Source: Peredibacter starrii (GTDB lineage Bacteria; Bdellovibrionota; Bacteriovoracia; Bacteriovoracales; Bacteriovoracaceae). Taken from it: a DNA stretch of 64,000 nt. The notes below the pieces were generated by a model, which worked only from the letters and a program-made list of their open reading frames with translations, was not told the origin of the DNA and did not search any database. Both the position numbers and the translations under genes were made by a program. The DNA is taken from assembly GCF_034259205.1 (NCBI RefSeq), contig NZ_CP139487.1:1984001-2048000 (forward strand). Reading direction: 5' to 3'. Positions 33,138 through 41,071 of the stretch are shown here, piece after piece. The first letter of the stretch is position 1; each line of letters opens with the position of its first letter.

Positions 33138-34304
33138 TTAGTTAAGATTTTCAATGACTGTTGCAACACCTTGACCAAGACCAATACACATTGTGGCCAG
33201 ACCATACTTCTTGTTATTACTACGAAGTTGGTGGGCAAGTGTACCAGTGATACGAGCACCTGAACATCCAAGTGGGTGACCAAGAGCAATCGCACCACCG
33301 TTAAGGTTTACCTTTTTATCCATAACATCAAGTAGACCAAGATCTTTAATTACTGGAAGCGACTGAGCAGCGAAGGCTTCGTTTAGTTCGATGATGTCCA
33401 TCTGATCCATCTTAAGTCCTGCGCGCTCCAGGGCCTTTCTAGAAGAGGCCACCGGGCCGTATCCCATGATTGATGGCTCACAACCAGTGCTCGCCATAGA
33501 AACGATTCTTGCCATTGGTTTCAGGCCAAGGGCCTTCGCCTTATCTTCAGACATGATGATCACAGCAGATGCACCATCAGAAAGGGCAGAAGAGTTACCG
33601 GCCGTAACTGTACCATTCTTCGGATCGAAAACAGCTGGAAGCTTACCAAGAGTTTCAACCGTTGTTTCAGGACGAATGACTTCATCAATCGAGATCATTG
33701 AAGGCACGCCCAGATCGTCGTGACCAGGAGTTGCAACCATCTCATCTTTAAAGCGACCTTTTAGAGTTGCTTCGTGAGCTTTACGGTGAGAAGCAGCGGC
33801 GAATTCATCTTGTTGAAGACGAGTGATCCCGTGCATACGGCCAAGAAGTTCAGCTGTCAGACCCATCGAGCCCGCGCCCTTAGAAGTTGTCTTCGCTAGA
33901 GCAGGGTTAAAATCCACTCCATAAGTCATTGGCACGTGACCCATATGTTCGACACCACCACAAAGGAAAATGTCACCTTGGCCCGACCAGATGCCTTGAA
34001 CGGCCATATGGATGGCAGTCATTGAAGAACCACACAGTCGGTTCACGGTTTGGGCCGAAACAGTCTTAGGGATATCTGTTAGAAGTTGAGCATTACGACC
34101 GATGTTGTAACACTGCTCAAGTGTCTGCTGAACACATCCCCAGATGATGTCTTCGATTTCAGCAGGGTTAACATTTGAGTTACGTTTTAGAATTTCACGC
34201 ATTAGGTGGGCCGAAAGTTCTTCAGCGCGAACGAAACGGAAATTACCCGCTTTCGATCTTGCCATCGGCGTTCTTACTGCATCAATAATTACTGCATTCT
34301 TCAT
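33138..34304 (-). CDS. fadA: Acetyl-CoA acyltransferase, beta-oxidation beta subunit
   Basis: 388 residues. Thiolase residues: nucleophile Cys in [26 protein letters not shown] with catalytic His, CIGLGQG. Partner of the FadB alpha subunit, whose gene ends 12 nt upstream; together they form the fatty-acid oxidation complex. Cleaves 3-ketoacyl-CoA to acetyl-CoA. Second thiolase in the window, so two beta-oxidation branches may differ in chain length or in regulation. Confidence 0.94.
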   Translation of the reverse strand: MKNAVIIDAVRTPMARSKAGNFRFVRAEELSAHLMREILKRNSNVNPAEIEDIIWGCVQQTLEQCYNIGRNAQLLTDIPKTVSAQTVNRLCGSSMTAIHMAVQGIWSGQGDIFLCGGVEHMGHVPMTYGVDFNPALAKTTSKGAGSMGLTAELLGRMHGITRLQQDEFAAASHRKAHEATLKGRFKDEMVATPGHDDLGVPSMISIDEVIRPETTVETLGKLPAVFDPKNGTVTAGNSSALSDGASAVIIMSEDKAKALGLKPMARIVSMASTGCEPSIMGYGPVASSRKALERAGLKMDQMDIIELNEAFAAQSLPVIKDLGLLDVMDKKVNLNGGAIALGHPLGCSGARITGTLAHQLRSNNKKYGLATMCIGLGQGVATVIENLN

Positions 34305-34316
34305 ATACTTTACCTC

Positions 34317-36461
34317 TTAATAATAAGTTTTGTTTTCCGCTGCCAGACCTTTCATGAATGGCGTGAAGTCATACATGTGGCCGATTGATTGATACTTCTT
34401 AGACTCTTCTTCAAGTTTTTTTAGTCCAATCGTGTCAGCATACTTAAGGGCACCAGCGCGGAATGGAGGGAATCCAAGACCAAGAAGAAGACCCATGTCC
34501 ACTTCCACTGGAGTGTTTACAATCTTATCTTCCAGACAACGAGATGATTCAACGATCATAGGGATCATCATACGCATGATGATTTCTTCGTCTGTGATAT
34601 CAATTTGTTTTTTCACCGCTGTCTTAATCAGTTCATAAACCGCAGGGTTAACTTTTTTAACTGGTTTACCTTTTTTATCGATTTCATACTCGTAGAAACC
34701 AACACCGTTCTTCTGACCGAAGCGCTTATTCTCATACATCACTTCCATGATGGTCTTCGATGTATAGGCCATGCGATCAGGGAAAGCGTCGGCCATAATT
34801 TTCGCCGCGTGAACTCCTGTATCGATACCAACGACGTCGAGAAGGTACGCCGGACCCATTGGCCAGCCGAATTTTTCCATCACTTTATCGATGCGTTGGA
34901 AATCCACACCATCTTCGATCAAGTGAGCAAAGCCCTTGAAGTAAGGGAATAGAATTCTGTTCACCAGGAAGCCCGCGCAGTCGTTAACAACGATTGGCGT
35001 TTTACCCATCTGAACAGCATAGTTAACTGCTTGAGCGATTGTTTCTTCCGAACTCTTCGCACCACGGATGATCTCAACCAAAGGCATTCGGTGAACTGGG
35101 TTAAAGAAGTGCATACCGCAGAATTTATCCGGACGAGCAAGGCCTTCAGCTAGTTTTGTGATTGAGATGGTTGAAGTGTTAGAAGCAAGAACTGTATCAG
35201 CAGATGTGGATTTCTCGACCTCAGCAAGAACTGATTTCTTCACTTTCTCATTCTCAACGACAGCTTCAACCACGAATTGAGTGGCCCCAAAGTCAGCGTA
35301 AGAAAGCGTTGGAGTAATTTGTGCAATAACTTTTGCCATTTTCTCCGGAGTCATTTTTTTACGTTCAACTTCTTTAAGAAGAAGTTTACCAGCTTCGTTC
35401 ATACCAAGATCAAGTTGCTCGTGCTTAATATCTTTCATCAGCACTGGAGTTCCAGTTGAAGCTGATTGATAAGCAATACCGCCACCCATGATACCAGCAC
35501 CAAGAACCGCGCCCATCTGAGTTGGTTTAGCGTTCTTTGTTACAGATTTTGAAACTTTTTTAAGATACTGATCACCAAGGAAGACTTGAGTTAAGCATTC
35601 CGCTGTTTTTGTTTTAGCACAAACAGCGAATGTCTCACCTTCAAGAGCAAGTGCCTCATCGCGATTCATACGAGCGGCCTTTTGCATGGTCTCAACTGCT
35701 TTAACTGGAGCAGGATAGTTAGGGCCGGCCATCGCAGCAACAAATGCTTTAGAGCCATCAAAGCTCATGGCCGATTCGATTTTATCTAACTTAAGAGGAG
35801 ATTTCTTCTGATTAACGCGCGCTTGCCAATCCATCTCACCAGCAATTGCTTTCTCAATAAGCTTGATACCAGCTTCTTCCAGACGAGCGTCTTCGATAAT
35901 ACCGTCAATCGCACCAAATTTAAGAGCTTCTTCCGCTTTGTAGTGTTTAGCACCTGTGATCCATTCAATAGCGTGATCTGCACCGACCAGACGAGGAAGA
36001 CGAACCGTGCCACCCCATCCAGGAATGATTCCAAGTTTTGTTTCAGGAAGACCCATTGCTGCTTTAGGCGATGCAAGACGGTAATCCATCGTAAGAGTGA
36101 TTTCGCAACCACCACCAAGAGCGAAGCCATTGATCAAACAAACTTTTGGATAAGGAAGATCTTCATAGCCGTTGAAAATTTTATTGATGCTCGCGATCCA
36201 CGTTTTCATTTCATCTTCGGTCTTTTTAAAGTGACCCAGGAATTCAGTAACGTCTGCACCGAATACGAATCCACTGGCCTTACCAGAAGTGAAGAGAAGA
36301 CCACGTGCTTTTTGTTTTTTAATTACTTCAAGCATCTCACCAAGTTCTTTTAGTGCGAGAGCATTGAACACGTTTGTCGATTGATCTTTCAGATCAAAAA
36401 CAACTTTTAAAATATCATTTGGGAGAGTTTCAAGGCGGAATGCCTGACCGTTAAATAACAT
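34317..36461 (-). CDS. fadB: Multifunctional fatty-acid oxidation complex alpha subunit
   Basis: 714 residues, full length. N-terminal enoyl-CoA hydratase domain: [11 protein letters not shown], then [20 protein letters not shown] and [22 protein letters not shown]. Then NAD-binding 3-hydroxyacyl-CoA dehydrogenase: [18 protein letters not shown], with the [11 protein letters not shown] active-site region, and C-terminal dehydrogenase repeats (NRILFPYF). Performs hydration and oxidation steps of beta-oxidation. No TetR operator like that at 4938 precedes it. Its leader forms a 13-bp hairpin over the SD. Confidence 0.95.
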   Translation of the reverse strand: MLFNGQAFRLETLPNDILKVVFDLKDQSTNVFNALALKELGEMLEVIKKQKARGLLFTSGKASGFVFGADVTEFLGHFKKTEDEMKTWIASINKIFNGYEDLPYPKVCLINGFALGGGCEITLTMDYRLASPKAAMGLPETKLGIIPGWGGTVRLPRLVGADHAIEWITGAKHYKAEEALKFGAIDGIIEDARLEEAGIKLIEKAIAGEMDWQARVNQKKSPLKLDKIESAMSFDGSKAFVAAMAGPNYPAPVKAVETMQKAARMNRDEALALEGETFAVCAKTKTAECLTQVFLGDQYLKKVSKSVTKNAKPTQMGAVLGAGIMGGGIAYQSASTGTPVLMKDIKHEQLDLGMNEAGKLLLKEVERKKMTPEKMAKVIAQITPTLSYADFGATQFVVEAVVENEKVKKSVLAEVEKSTSADTVLASNTSTISITKLAEGLARPDKFCGMHFFNPVHRMPLVEIIRGAKSSEETIAQAVNYAVQMGKTPIVVNDCAGFLVNRILFPYFKGFAHLIEDGVDFQRIDKVMEKFGWPMGPAYLLDVVGIDTGVHAAKIMADAFPDRMAYTSKTIMEVMYENKRFGQKNGVGFYEYEIDKKGKPVKKVNPAVYELIKTAVKKQIDITDEEIIMRMMIPMIVESSRCLEDKIVNTPVEVDMGLLLGLGFPPFRAGALKYADTIGLKKLEEESKKYQSIGHMYDFTPFMKGLAAENKTYY

Positions 36462-36466
36462 AGATA

Positions 36467-36508
36467 CTCCTTCATCAGAAATAGAAACATTGTACTCTGA
36501 CGAAGGAG
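36467..36508 (-). promoter_or_regulatory. 13-bp leader hairpin occluding the SD of fadB
   Basis: On the minus strand CTCCTTCGTCAGA (36508-36496) pairs with TCTGATGAAGGAG (36479-36467) at all 13 positions, one as G.U; loop 16 nt. The SD GAAGGAG is in the 3' arm, 5 nt before ATG 36461. Confidence 0.7.
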
Positions 36509-36527
36509 AAATACCTAAAAGAGAATA

Positions 36528-37007
36528 CTAGAGTAGTTTAGACAAATCCTTCTTGATATCTTCGGGTTTATCGTTCGGTGCATAACGCTTAACCACCTGA
36601 CCCTCGCGATTGATCAGAAACTTTGTGAAGTTCCACTTGATCATTCCGGTACCTAGAAGGCCCCGCTTTTGCTTCTTCAAAAATTGGTAGAGAGGAGAGG
36701 CCTTGGGGCCATTCACATCAATTTTGGCAAATAATGGAAATTTAACATCGTAAGTTAGGCTGCAAAAGTTTTTAATTTCTTCGGCATCACCGGGTTCCTG
36801 GGCACCAAACTGGTTACAAGGAAAACCCAGTACCACCACGTTATCTTTCAGGTCTTCAAAAAGTTGTTCCAGGCCTTTGTACTGAGGGGTAAAGCCGCAT
36901 TTACTGGCCACATTGACGATTAGAAGGAATTTGCCCTTGTATTGTGAGAGGGAAACGTCCTTTCCATCAATGTCTTTAACCGTATAATCGAAAACTGATT
37001 GTGCCAC
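36528..37007 (-). CDS. Glutathione peroxidase family (GPx/BsaA-type)
   Basis: 159 residues with a GTG start (AAGGAG upstream). Peroxidatic Cys C37 in VASKCGFTPQY, GFPCNQF with the catalytic Gln and resolving-type Cys, and KWNFTKF with the Trp. Non-seleno Cys type, so likely thioredoxin-dependent. Reduces lipid hydroperoxides, fitting the adjacent fatty-acid oxidation genes. Sits directly upstream of fadB in the same orientation. Confidence 0.93.
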   Translation of the reverse strand: MAQSVFDYTVKDIDGKDVSLSQYKGKFLLIVNVASKCGFTPQYKGLEQLFEDLKDNVVVLGFPCNQFGAQEPGDAEEIKNFCSLTYDVKFPLFAKIDVNGPKASPLYQFLKKQKRGLLGTGMIKWNFTKFLINREGQVVKRYAPNDKPEDIKKDLSKLL

Positions 37008-37091
37008 ATGAACTCCTTTCTTGTTAAAGCTTAAGCCCTCGATTAGGATTTGGATAGTTTACCCACATAAGAATCTGACAAAAAAAGTTAC

Positions 37092-37724
37092 ATGAGTACC
37101 AGAAGAAACGGAAATCCTAATCGCTGTCCCACCTGTCGAATCAATCAAGAGCTTTGCGTTTGTGAGCATCTGACACCCTTCGATATTTCAAGCTATGTGT
37201 CACTAGTGGTTCACGTGCGTGAATTAAAACTGACGTCGAATACCGCACAGTTTGGCCCATTGATGCTGCCTGAGAAAGCGAAGATCGATATTCGTGGAAG
37301 AGTGTTTGAAACTTTCGATGCGACACCGATCCTGGAGCGTCCAGGCCGCCCATTGTTCTTATATCCTCACGATGATGCTTTAGAACTCAACGATGATTTC
37401 AGAGCTAAATACCCTGGCCCCTATAATCTCATTATCCCGGATGGGAACTGGCAACAGGCCCGTAAGGTCCGTCAGCGCGAAGAGGGGTTTAAAAACCTTA
37501 TGGCGGTGAAACTTCCACCAGGAATCACTTCTCAATATGGTCTAAGAAAGGCCCAGCATGCTGAATGGGTTTGTACCTACGAGGCCATGGCCCACGCTTT
37601 GGGTGTGCTGGAAGGACCGCACGTGACTGAGAAGCTCATGGCCTTTTTTAGGAAGTGGGTGAAACAAACTGAAAGAGCACGTGCAGGTGAATTTAATTCT
37701 CGTGGGATAAAAGTAAGTGAATAG
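37092..37724 (+). CDS. DTW-domain (TapT-like) tRNA aminocarboxypropyltransferase, variant motif
   Basis: 210 residues. N-terminal zinc ribbon CPTCRINQELCVC, then DTW domain strands (YVSLVVHVRELKLTSNTAQ) and the signature PDGNWQQARK, where the usual DGTW is DGNW, and YGLRKAQHAEWVCTYEA. Family members transfer the aminocarboxypropyl group of SAM to uridine in tRNA (acp3U). A second family member at 62877 keeps DGTW, so this copy may have a different RNA target. Confidence 0.8.
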   Translation: MSTRRNGNPNRCPTCRINQELCVCEHLTPFDISSYVSLVVHVRELKLTSNTAQFGPLMLPEKAKIDIRGRVFETFDATPILERPGRPLFLYPHDDALELNDDFRAKYPGPYNLIIPDGNWQQARKVRQREEGFKNLMAVKLPPGITSQYGLRKAQHAEWVCTYEAMAHALGVLEGPHVTEKLMAFFRKWVKQTERARAGEFNSRGIKVSE

Positions 37725-37727
37725 AAG

Positions 37728-37747
37728 AGGTGCCCTTTCGGGCACCT
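37728..37747. terminator. Shared terminator of the DTW and sigma-factor genes
   Basis: AGGTGCCC, loop TTTC, GGGCACCT, then GATGCTTTTTT on the plus strand; the minus-strand tract is weaker. Confidence 0.7.
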
Positions 37748-37756
37748 GATGCTTTT

Positions 37757-38461
37757 TTAAGCGGCAAGAATATCGATCTTTTGATTCTCAATATGATTCT
37801 TCAACATATCCAGGGCCTCAGCGTGAAGCTGACAAATACGACCCTCAGATAGGTTCACAACTTTCGAGATCTCAAAGAAGTTTAAGTCCTCAAAGTATTT
37901 TAAAGTTACAATCAGTCTCATGGTACGTGGAAGTTCATCCATTACCACTGCGAGTGTTTTCTTGAGCGAGTAATTCTCGAACTCAGAGTTTTCAAGATTA
38001 CCTTTTGAAACCGTTTCACCCTCAACGTATTGCTTGATGGTGTCGCCACTTTCGTACTGCTCAAGACGGATCATATCTTTCGATTTAAACGGCAGCACGT
38101 TTGACATCTCCACCGAGGTAGGCGCGCGACCCAACTCTTCAGTCAGGTTGTTTTTAGCGCGTTTATACTTCTTCTGCTTGTTACGCTCAGAACGGGTCAT
38201 CCAGTCCTGTTTACGAAGCTCATCAATGATTTCCCCACGGATACGGAATTCAGCGTAGGTTTTAAATTGATTTTGCTTATCTTTCTTATACTTATTCATG
38301 GCATCTATAAGTCCGATAATTCCGACCATCACTAAGTCCTCAAATTCTAAGACCTGGTGATATTGGTAGTGATAGTGCTTGGCCCAGTAACGGATGGTGG
38401 GCATGAAATTTTTTATGATTTCCTGCCGAGAAGTCTCTTGGGGATTTAGTTTTGGTTCCAC
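37757..38461 (-). CDS. RNA polymerase sigma factor, FliA/sigma-28 type
   Basis: 234 residues from GTG 38461 (GGAGG 5 nt upstream). Region 2: FEDLVMVGIIGLIDAMNKY, FKTYAEFRIRGEIIDELRKQDWMTRSER; the Trp and MTRS/VPRS part is typical of FliA. Region 3: TEELGRAPTSVEMS. Region 4: LPRTMRLIVTLKYFEDLNFFEISKVVNLSEGRICQLHAEAL. Would direct motility/late-flagellar or developmental promoters. The frame continues to a TTG at 38509, but no SD supports it, and the intervening DNA folds into a hairpin around GGAGG. Confidence 0.85.
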   Translation of the reverse strand: MEPKLNPQETSRQEIIKNFMPTIRYWAKHYHYQYHQVLEFEDLVMVGIIGLIDAMNKYKKDKQNQFKTYAEFRIRGEIIDELRKQDWMTRSERNKQKKYKRAKNNLTEELGRAPTSVEMSNVLPFKSKDMIRLEQYESGDTIKQYVEGETVSKGNLENSEFENYSLKKTLAVVMDELPRTMRLIVTLKYFEDLNFFEISKVVNLSEGRICQLHAEALDMLKNHIENQKIDILAA

Positions 38462-38466
38462 AGATG

Positions 38467-38502
38467 CCTCCGATGAAGTGAGGTCATTCTCACATAGATC
38501 GG
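38467..38502 (-). promoter_or_regulatory. Possible leader hairpin before the sigma-28-like gene
   Basis: Minus strand CCGAT...ATCGG (5 bp) encloses GTGAG...CTCAC (5 bp); the outer right arm runs into the GGAGG SD. Weak stems, and it overlaps codons if an upstream start is used. Confidence 0.3.
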
Positions 38503-38590
38503 CGGTCAAAAAACACGGGACCGTAAGTCTAGGTACTTAGACCCCGCGGGCATCTGAAATAAAAAGTTTAATGATGGTTTTTTGCCACTT

Positions 38591-38851
38591 TTAGTTGGCA
38601 ACTAGCTCTAACTCAGCCTCTTCTTCATAGAGGGCCTCAGGAGTTGCGAGCCATTCAACGTACTCGTCGTACTCCATGATTTCATCTCTAAAAATTACTA
38701 CGCGCCAATTCGCCTGACTTTGATCAAGACATTCTACGTGTTCAGTGTCGAGAAGTTTTTCCTGGATGGAAGAAGGTAGAGAGGAGAAAGTAACTTGCCC
38801 TTCAAGCCGAAGAATCTTTTTACTTTTCATGAGGTAGTAATGTGGATTCAA
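38591..38851 (-). CDS. Small acidic hypothetical protein, 86 aa
   Basis: TTG start at 38851 is supported by AGGAGG 7 nt upstream. Begins NPHYYLMKSKKILRLEG and ends in an acidic helix EALYEEEAELEL. No signal peptide, no Cys pair. Family not recognised. Faces the sigma-54 micro-ORF region. Confidence 0.55.
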   Translation of the reverse strand: MNPHYYLMKSKKILRLEGQVTFSSLPSSIQEKLLDTEHVECLDQSQANWRVVIFRDEIMEYDEYVEWLATPEALYEEEAELELVAN

Positions 38852-39117
38852 GGTTCACCCTCCTGGTGAGTTGAGCGAGGAATAATTCTTTTATTCCCTT
38901 CTTAAAAAGATGGTTTCATGGAAAACAGGACTTCACAATAGTCAGTTTTATTTTTTTTATAAAAGTTTCTTACCAGAGGAGAAAATTACATATTTCCGTA
39001 TTCACTACTCAACTTTGTGCCCCATGGCACTGCCCAGTTTGGCCCTCCCAGTAGCTCTGTGGCCCCGAGTATTAAAGTCACATCAATCAAGTTGTGGAAT
39101 CTTCATAAAACCGACTT
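38852..39117. other. Intergenic stretch upstream of the sigma-54 promoter
   Basis: No gene seen in these 266 bases. The only clear dyad is GGAATAA-TTCTT-TTATTCC at 38879-38897 (7 bp). An SD-like AGAGGAG near 38975 has no ATG downstream. Part of this stretch must serve as the enhancer-binding region of the sigma-54 promoter and as promoter of the minus-strand 86-aa gene. Confidence 0.5.
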
Positions 39118-39133
39118 TGGCACAGTTCCTGCT
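39118..39133 (+). promoter_or_regulatory. Sigma-54 promoter of micro-ORF 39318
   Basis: TGGCACAGTTCCTGCT: -24 TGGCAC, -12 TGC, exact GG-N10-GC spacing. Predicted start near 39143, giving a leader of about 175 nt before the ATG at 39318. Confidence 0.78.
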
Positions 39134-39290
39134 CATACGTATTCCGAGTCTCTGAGTAACCCGCCAGGAAGGTAGGTCGCTTGAAGTTCAAGATGAACGA
39201 ATACAAATATAAAGTCTCACGGAAAATGAGCGATGTGTGTCCAAGGACGCAATGTAATTGTTGGGGCCCCATCCGGTTCAAGGACGAACC

Positions 39291-39312
39291 ACTTTTTATC
39301 AAGAGAAGGAGT
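39291..39312 (+). promoter_or_regulatory. FourU-like pairing over the SD of micro-ORF 39318
   Basis: ACTTTTT (39291-39297) pairs with AAGGAGT (39306-39312), seven pairs with two U.G, loop 8 nt. Us opposite AGGA is the fourU thermosensor arrangement. Upstream GGTTC...GAACC (39276-39290) forms a second hairpin. Confidence 0.45.
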
Positions 39313-39317
39313 CACTT

Positions 39318-39416
39318 ATGGGCGAGGAGATGTTAGTACTAGGGATTGGTATTATCAGTCTTTCGACTGTGAGTTTCTCACTGATCTTCGCAAAGATGAT
39401 GAACAAGAGGAAGTAA
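39318..39416 (+). CDS. Micro-protein, 32 aa, one membrane segment
   Basis: AAGGAG 6 nt before ATG. Sequence starts MGEEMLVLGIGIIS, continues with a hydrophobic stretch, and ends with basic KMMNKRK, an N-out or N-in single-pass peptide like type I toxins or small membrane regulators. It has its own sigma-54 promoter, a structured leader and a strong terminator, which together make a real gene likely despite its size. Confidence 0.65.
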   Translation: MGEEMLVLGIGIISLSTVSFSLIFAKMMNKRK

Positions 39417-39441
39417 TCCCCTAATTACTTTCTCTTCCCTT

Positions 39442-39466
39442 AAGACCCCAGTAAATCTGGGGTCTT
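39442..39466 (+). terminator. Terminator after micro-ORF 39318
   Basis: AAGACCCCAG, loop TAAAT, CTGGGGTCTT, then TTTATTTT. Confidence 0.93.
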
Positions 39467-39519
39467 TTTATTTTACAGGGTCGGTTGCAACGAATCTTAA
39501 CCCGCCATATAACCGGTCC

Positions 39520-39972
39520 ATGAAAAAACTCTCACTTTTTCTACTCACAGTCATGTCTCTTAACCTCTTTGCCAATGGGCCCGCACCGGCGCAGCTTCGT
39601 TACACCGAAGAATTCATCCTGGAACAGGTCTTGAAGCTCAAGAACTGGGAATACCGCCCGGATGTTCCTATGCCGAGTTTTCATTACGCGAGCAAGACCC
39701 CTTTGGAGGTCTTTCAGAACGCCATTGAAGAGCAGTGGGGAATGCGCCCTGATCTCATTACCAACGCTTTTGCGGTCAAACACAACATGATCTTCATCCT
39801 GGATGAGGCAGTCTATTATGAAAGCAAAGGGCGCTGTATGGACGATTCCGTGGCCCATGAGCTTACTCATTATGTGCAGTCAAAATATAGAGGCTGGGAC
39901 ATGAACGATGACAGTCTCGAATGGGACGCCATTGATATTCAGACCCAGTTTCGTGAAAAGTTCTGTAAATAA
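39520..39972 (+). CDS. Exported small zincin-like protein
   Basis: 150 residues, signal peptide MKKLSLFLLTVMSLNLFA. H113ELTH117 with a downstream Glu E134 in DSLEWDA gives a minimal HExxH...E gluzincin-type zinc site. Cys pair at GRCMDD and the C-terminal FCK. Too short for a full peptidase; similar small secreted HExxH proteins exist with unknown roles. Weak SD. Confidence 0.65.
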   Translation: MKKLSLFLLTVMSLNLFANGPAPAQLRYTEEFILEQVLKLKNWEYRPDVPMPSFHYASKTPLEVFQNAIEEQWGMRPDLITNAFAVKHNMIFILDEAVYYESKGRCMDDSVAHELTHYVQSKYRGWDMNDDSLEWDAIDIQTQFREKFCK

Positions 39973-39992
39973 CACAAACTGCTCTTCTTAAT

Positions 39993-40186
39993 TGGTGTTG
40001 GAATCTCAAATCCACCAGTAAAGTCCGAAGCTTAGCATCTTTTTAAGAGGCAGTTCTCACATGAGGACGCTATTACTTCGTTCCTTGTTTTTCATCCTGG
40101 AATTAACTTTGGAATTTCAATGAGTCCAGATGCCAGGATGAGACTGGTAGATTTGAGATTCAAAATTGAAATAAACTCCAACACCA
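39993..40186. ncRNA. Strongly structured intergenic element (candidate ncRNA or MITE)
   Basis: Outer helix TGGTGTTGG (39993-40001) with CCAACACCA (40178-40186). Middle helix 40002-40019 with 40143-40160: 17 of 18 pairs, arms AATCTCAAATCCACCAGT and ACTGGTAGATTTGAGATT. Inner helix TTCATCCTGG (40091-40100) with CCAGGATGAG (40133-40142), 10 pairs, one G.U. A small hairpin GTTCTC-ACAT-GAGGAC lies at 40053-40068. A 17-nt bulge interrupts the right arm. No ORF fits. Strand and promoter are unknown; terminal inverted repeats also fit a small non-autonomous transposon. Confidence 0.55.
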
Positions 40187-40210
40187 TTGTAGTAGTGCAG
40201 TTTTTAACAC

Positions 40211-40242
40211 CACCAGTGCCAGTGTGACCTCTCACTCTGGTG
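40211..40242. other. Hairpin CACCAG/CTGGTG
   Basis: CACCAG (40211-40216) pairs with CTGGTG (40237-40242), in the spacer between the structured element and the sigma-54 promoter. Could be part of the same RNA or an activator site. The remaining spacer (40243-40296) is CT-rich with no gene seen. Confidence 0.3.
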
Positions 40243-40296
40243 CCATCTTTCCCTCTCGCCACCACTTAAATACCTGATTGTTCATCACCTGATACT

Positions 40297-40312
40297 TGGC
40301 ATGATTCCTGCT
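40297..40312 (+). promoter_or_regulatory. Sigma-54 promoter of micro-ORF 40399
   Basis: TGGCATGATTCCTGCT: same core as the promoter at 39118 (ATTCCTGCT versus GTTCCTGCT), GG-N10-GC spacing exact. Leader about 75 nt to ATG 40399. Confidence 0.72.
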
Positions 40313-40398
40313 TTATAGATTTACAACAAGAGACGCTAGGATGGTGACTCTAAAGGGAATTCACGGAATGAAGAAAGGCCAAACAAGGAGAATATCAA

Positions 40399-40494
40399 AT
40401 GGAAATGATGGTTGTTTTAGGCGGAATGATGATGGCAGCAAGTTTACTTCTTCAGCGAGCGTCGTACAGAAAAGTGAAAGTTACAGTAAAATAA
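40399..40494 (+). CDS. Micro-protein, 31 aa, hydrophobic N-terminus
   Basis: AAGGAG 8 nt before ATG. MEMMVVLGGMMMAASLLLQ is one membrane-spanning stretch rich in Met, followed by a basic tail RASYRKVKVTVK. Same size, topology and sigma-54 control as the 39318 micro-protein, but no obvious sequence homology. A competing frame from 40341 lacks a good SD. Confidence 0.6.
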   Translation: MEMMVVLGGMMMAASLLLQRASYRKVKVTVK

Positions 40495-40515
40495 GAGGGC
40501 CCCCAAGGGGCCCTC
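40495..40515 (+). terminator. GC-rich hairpin after micro-ORF 40399
   Basis: GAGGGCCCC, loop CAA, GGGGCCCTC directly after the stop codon. No U-tract follows, so it may be an RNA-end stabiliser rather than a terminator. Confidence 0.5.
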
Positions 40516-40629
40516 GTGATGGAGACGATAGAGTTTCTAAGCATTAATTTTCTTTCAGCAGCGCAATCATTACTCAAAATTCTTTTTTAAAAAATTCAAA
40601 AAAGATCACGTCTGGGCCGGTACTTTAGC

Positions 40630-41067
40630 TTATAGTCTATTTAGTTTGCGGCAAGAGGGAAGACCTTTGACCCTTAATGCATTCATCGCGCGAGTATTTG
40701 AATAAACACCCTCAGGTGCTTCCGTAATATTATGATCTAATTCTTTACGTCGTATGGTCGTTTTCTCTTCTTTTGCATAAATTTCTTCCGCTCCGTACTC
40801 CGTCACCCTTTTGATGACATGAACAAATTGAACTTTAATATTACCGGTATTTTCACCCAGGATTCGAATACCTTCCTCATTATAATTTTCATAAGTATTG
40901 ATGTAGTCTCCTACCTGGACATTCTTTAGTTCAATTAACTTAAAGCCTTTCTTGTGAACACCTGCTCTTGAAAAGTATGAGGCGGGGCTGCCTTCAAAAG
41001 CAATTCTGCAATCCGCAAATGTAGTCATCGCAAAAGTTAAACTAAAAAGCGCGAGTAGTGTTTTCAT
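40630..41067 (-). CDS. Exported hypothetical protein, 145 aa
   Basis: Signal peptide MKTLLALFSLTFAMTTFA. Two Cys (ADCRIAF at the mature N-terminus, LPSCRKL near the end) may form a disulfide. The body has KLIELKNVQVGDYINTYENY and a KVQFVHVIKRVTEYG strand, an SH3/OB-like beta pattern. Unrecognised family. A 6-bp TTCTCC/GGAGAA pairing covers the SD. Confidence 0.65.
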   Translation of the reverse strand: MKTLLALFSLTFAMTTFADCRIAFEGSPASYFSRAGVHKKGFKLIELKNVQVGDYINTYENYNEEGIRILGENTGNIKVQFVHVIKRVTEYGAEEIYAKEEKTTIRRKELDHNITEAPEGVYSNTRAMNALRVKGLPSCRKLNRL

Positions 41068-41071
41068 ATAG

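Noticed and set aside
35823-36353. 176-codon open frame antisense to fadB
   Set aside because: Shadow of the strongly conserved enoyl-CoA hydratase domain; no SD or motif.
39142-39290. c-di-GMP (GEMM-type) riboswitch in the micro-ORF leader
   Set aside because: The conserved CACGCACAGGGCAAACC core is not present; only small hairpins are seen.
39233-39424. 63-codon frame overlapping the 39318 micro-ORF
   Set aside because: No SD; the 32-codon frame has AAGGAG at correct spacing and a terminator.
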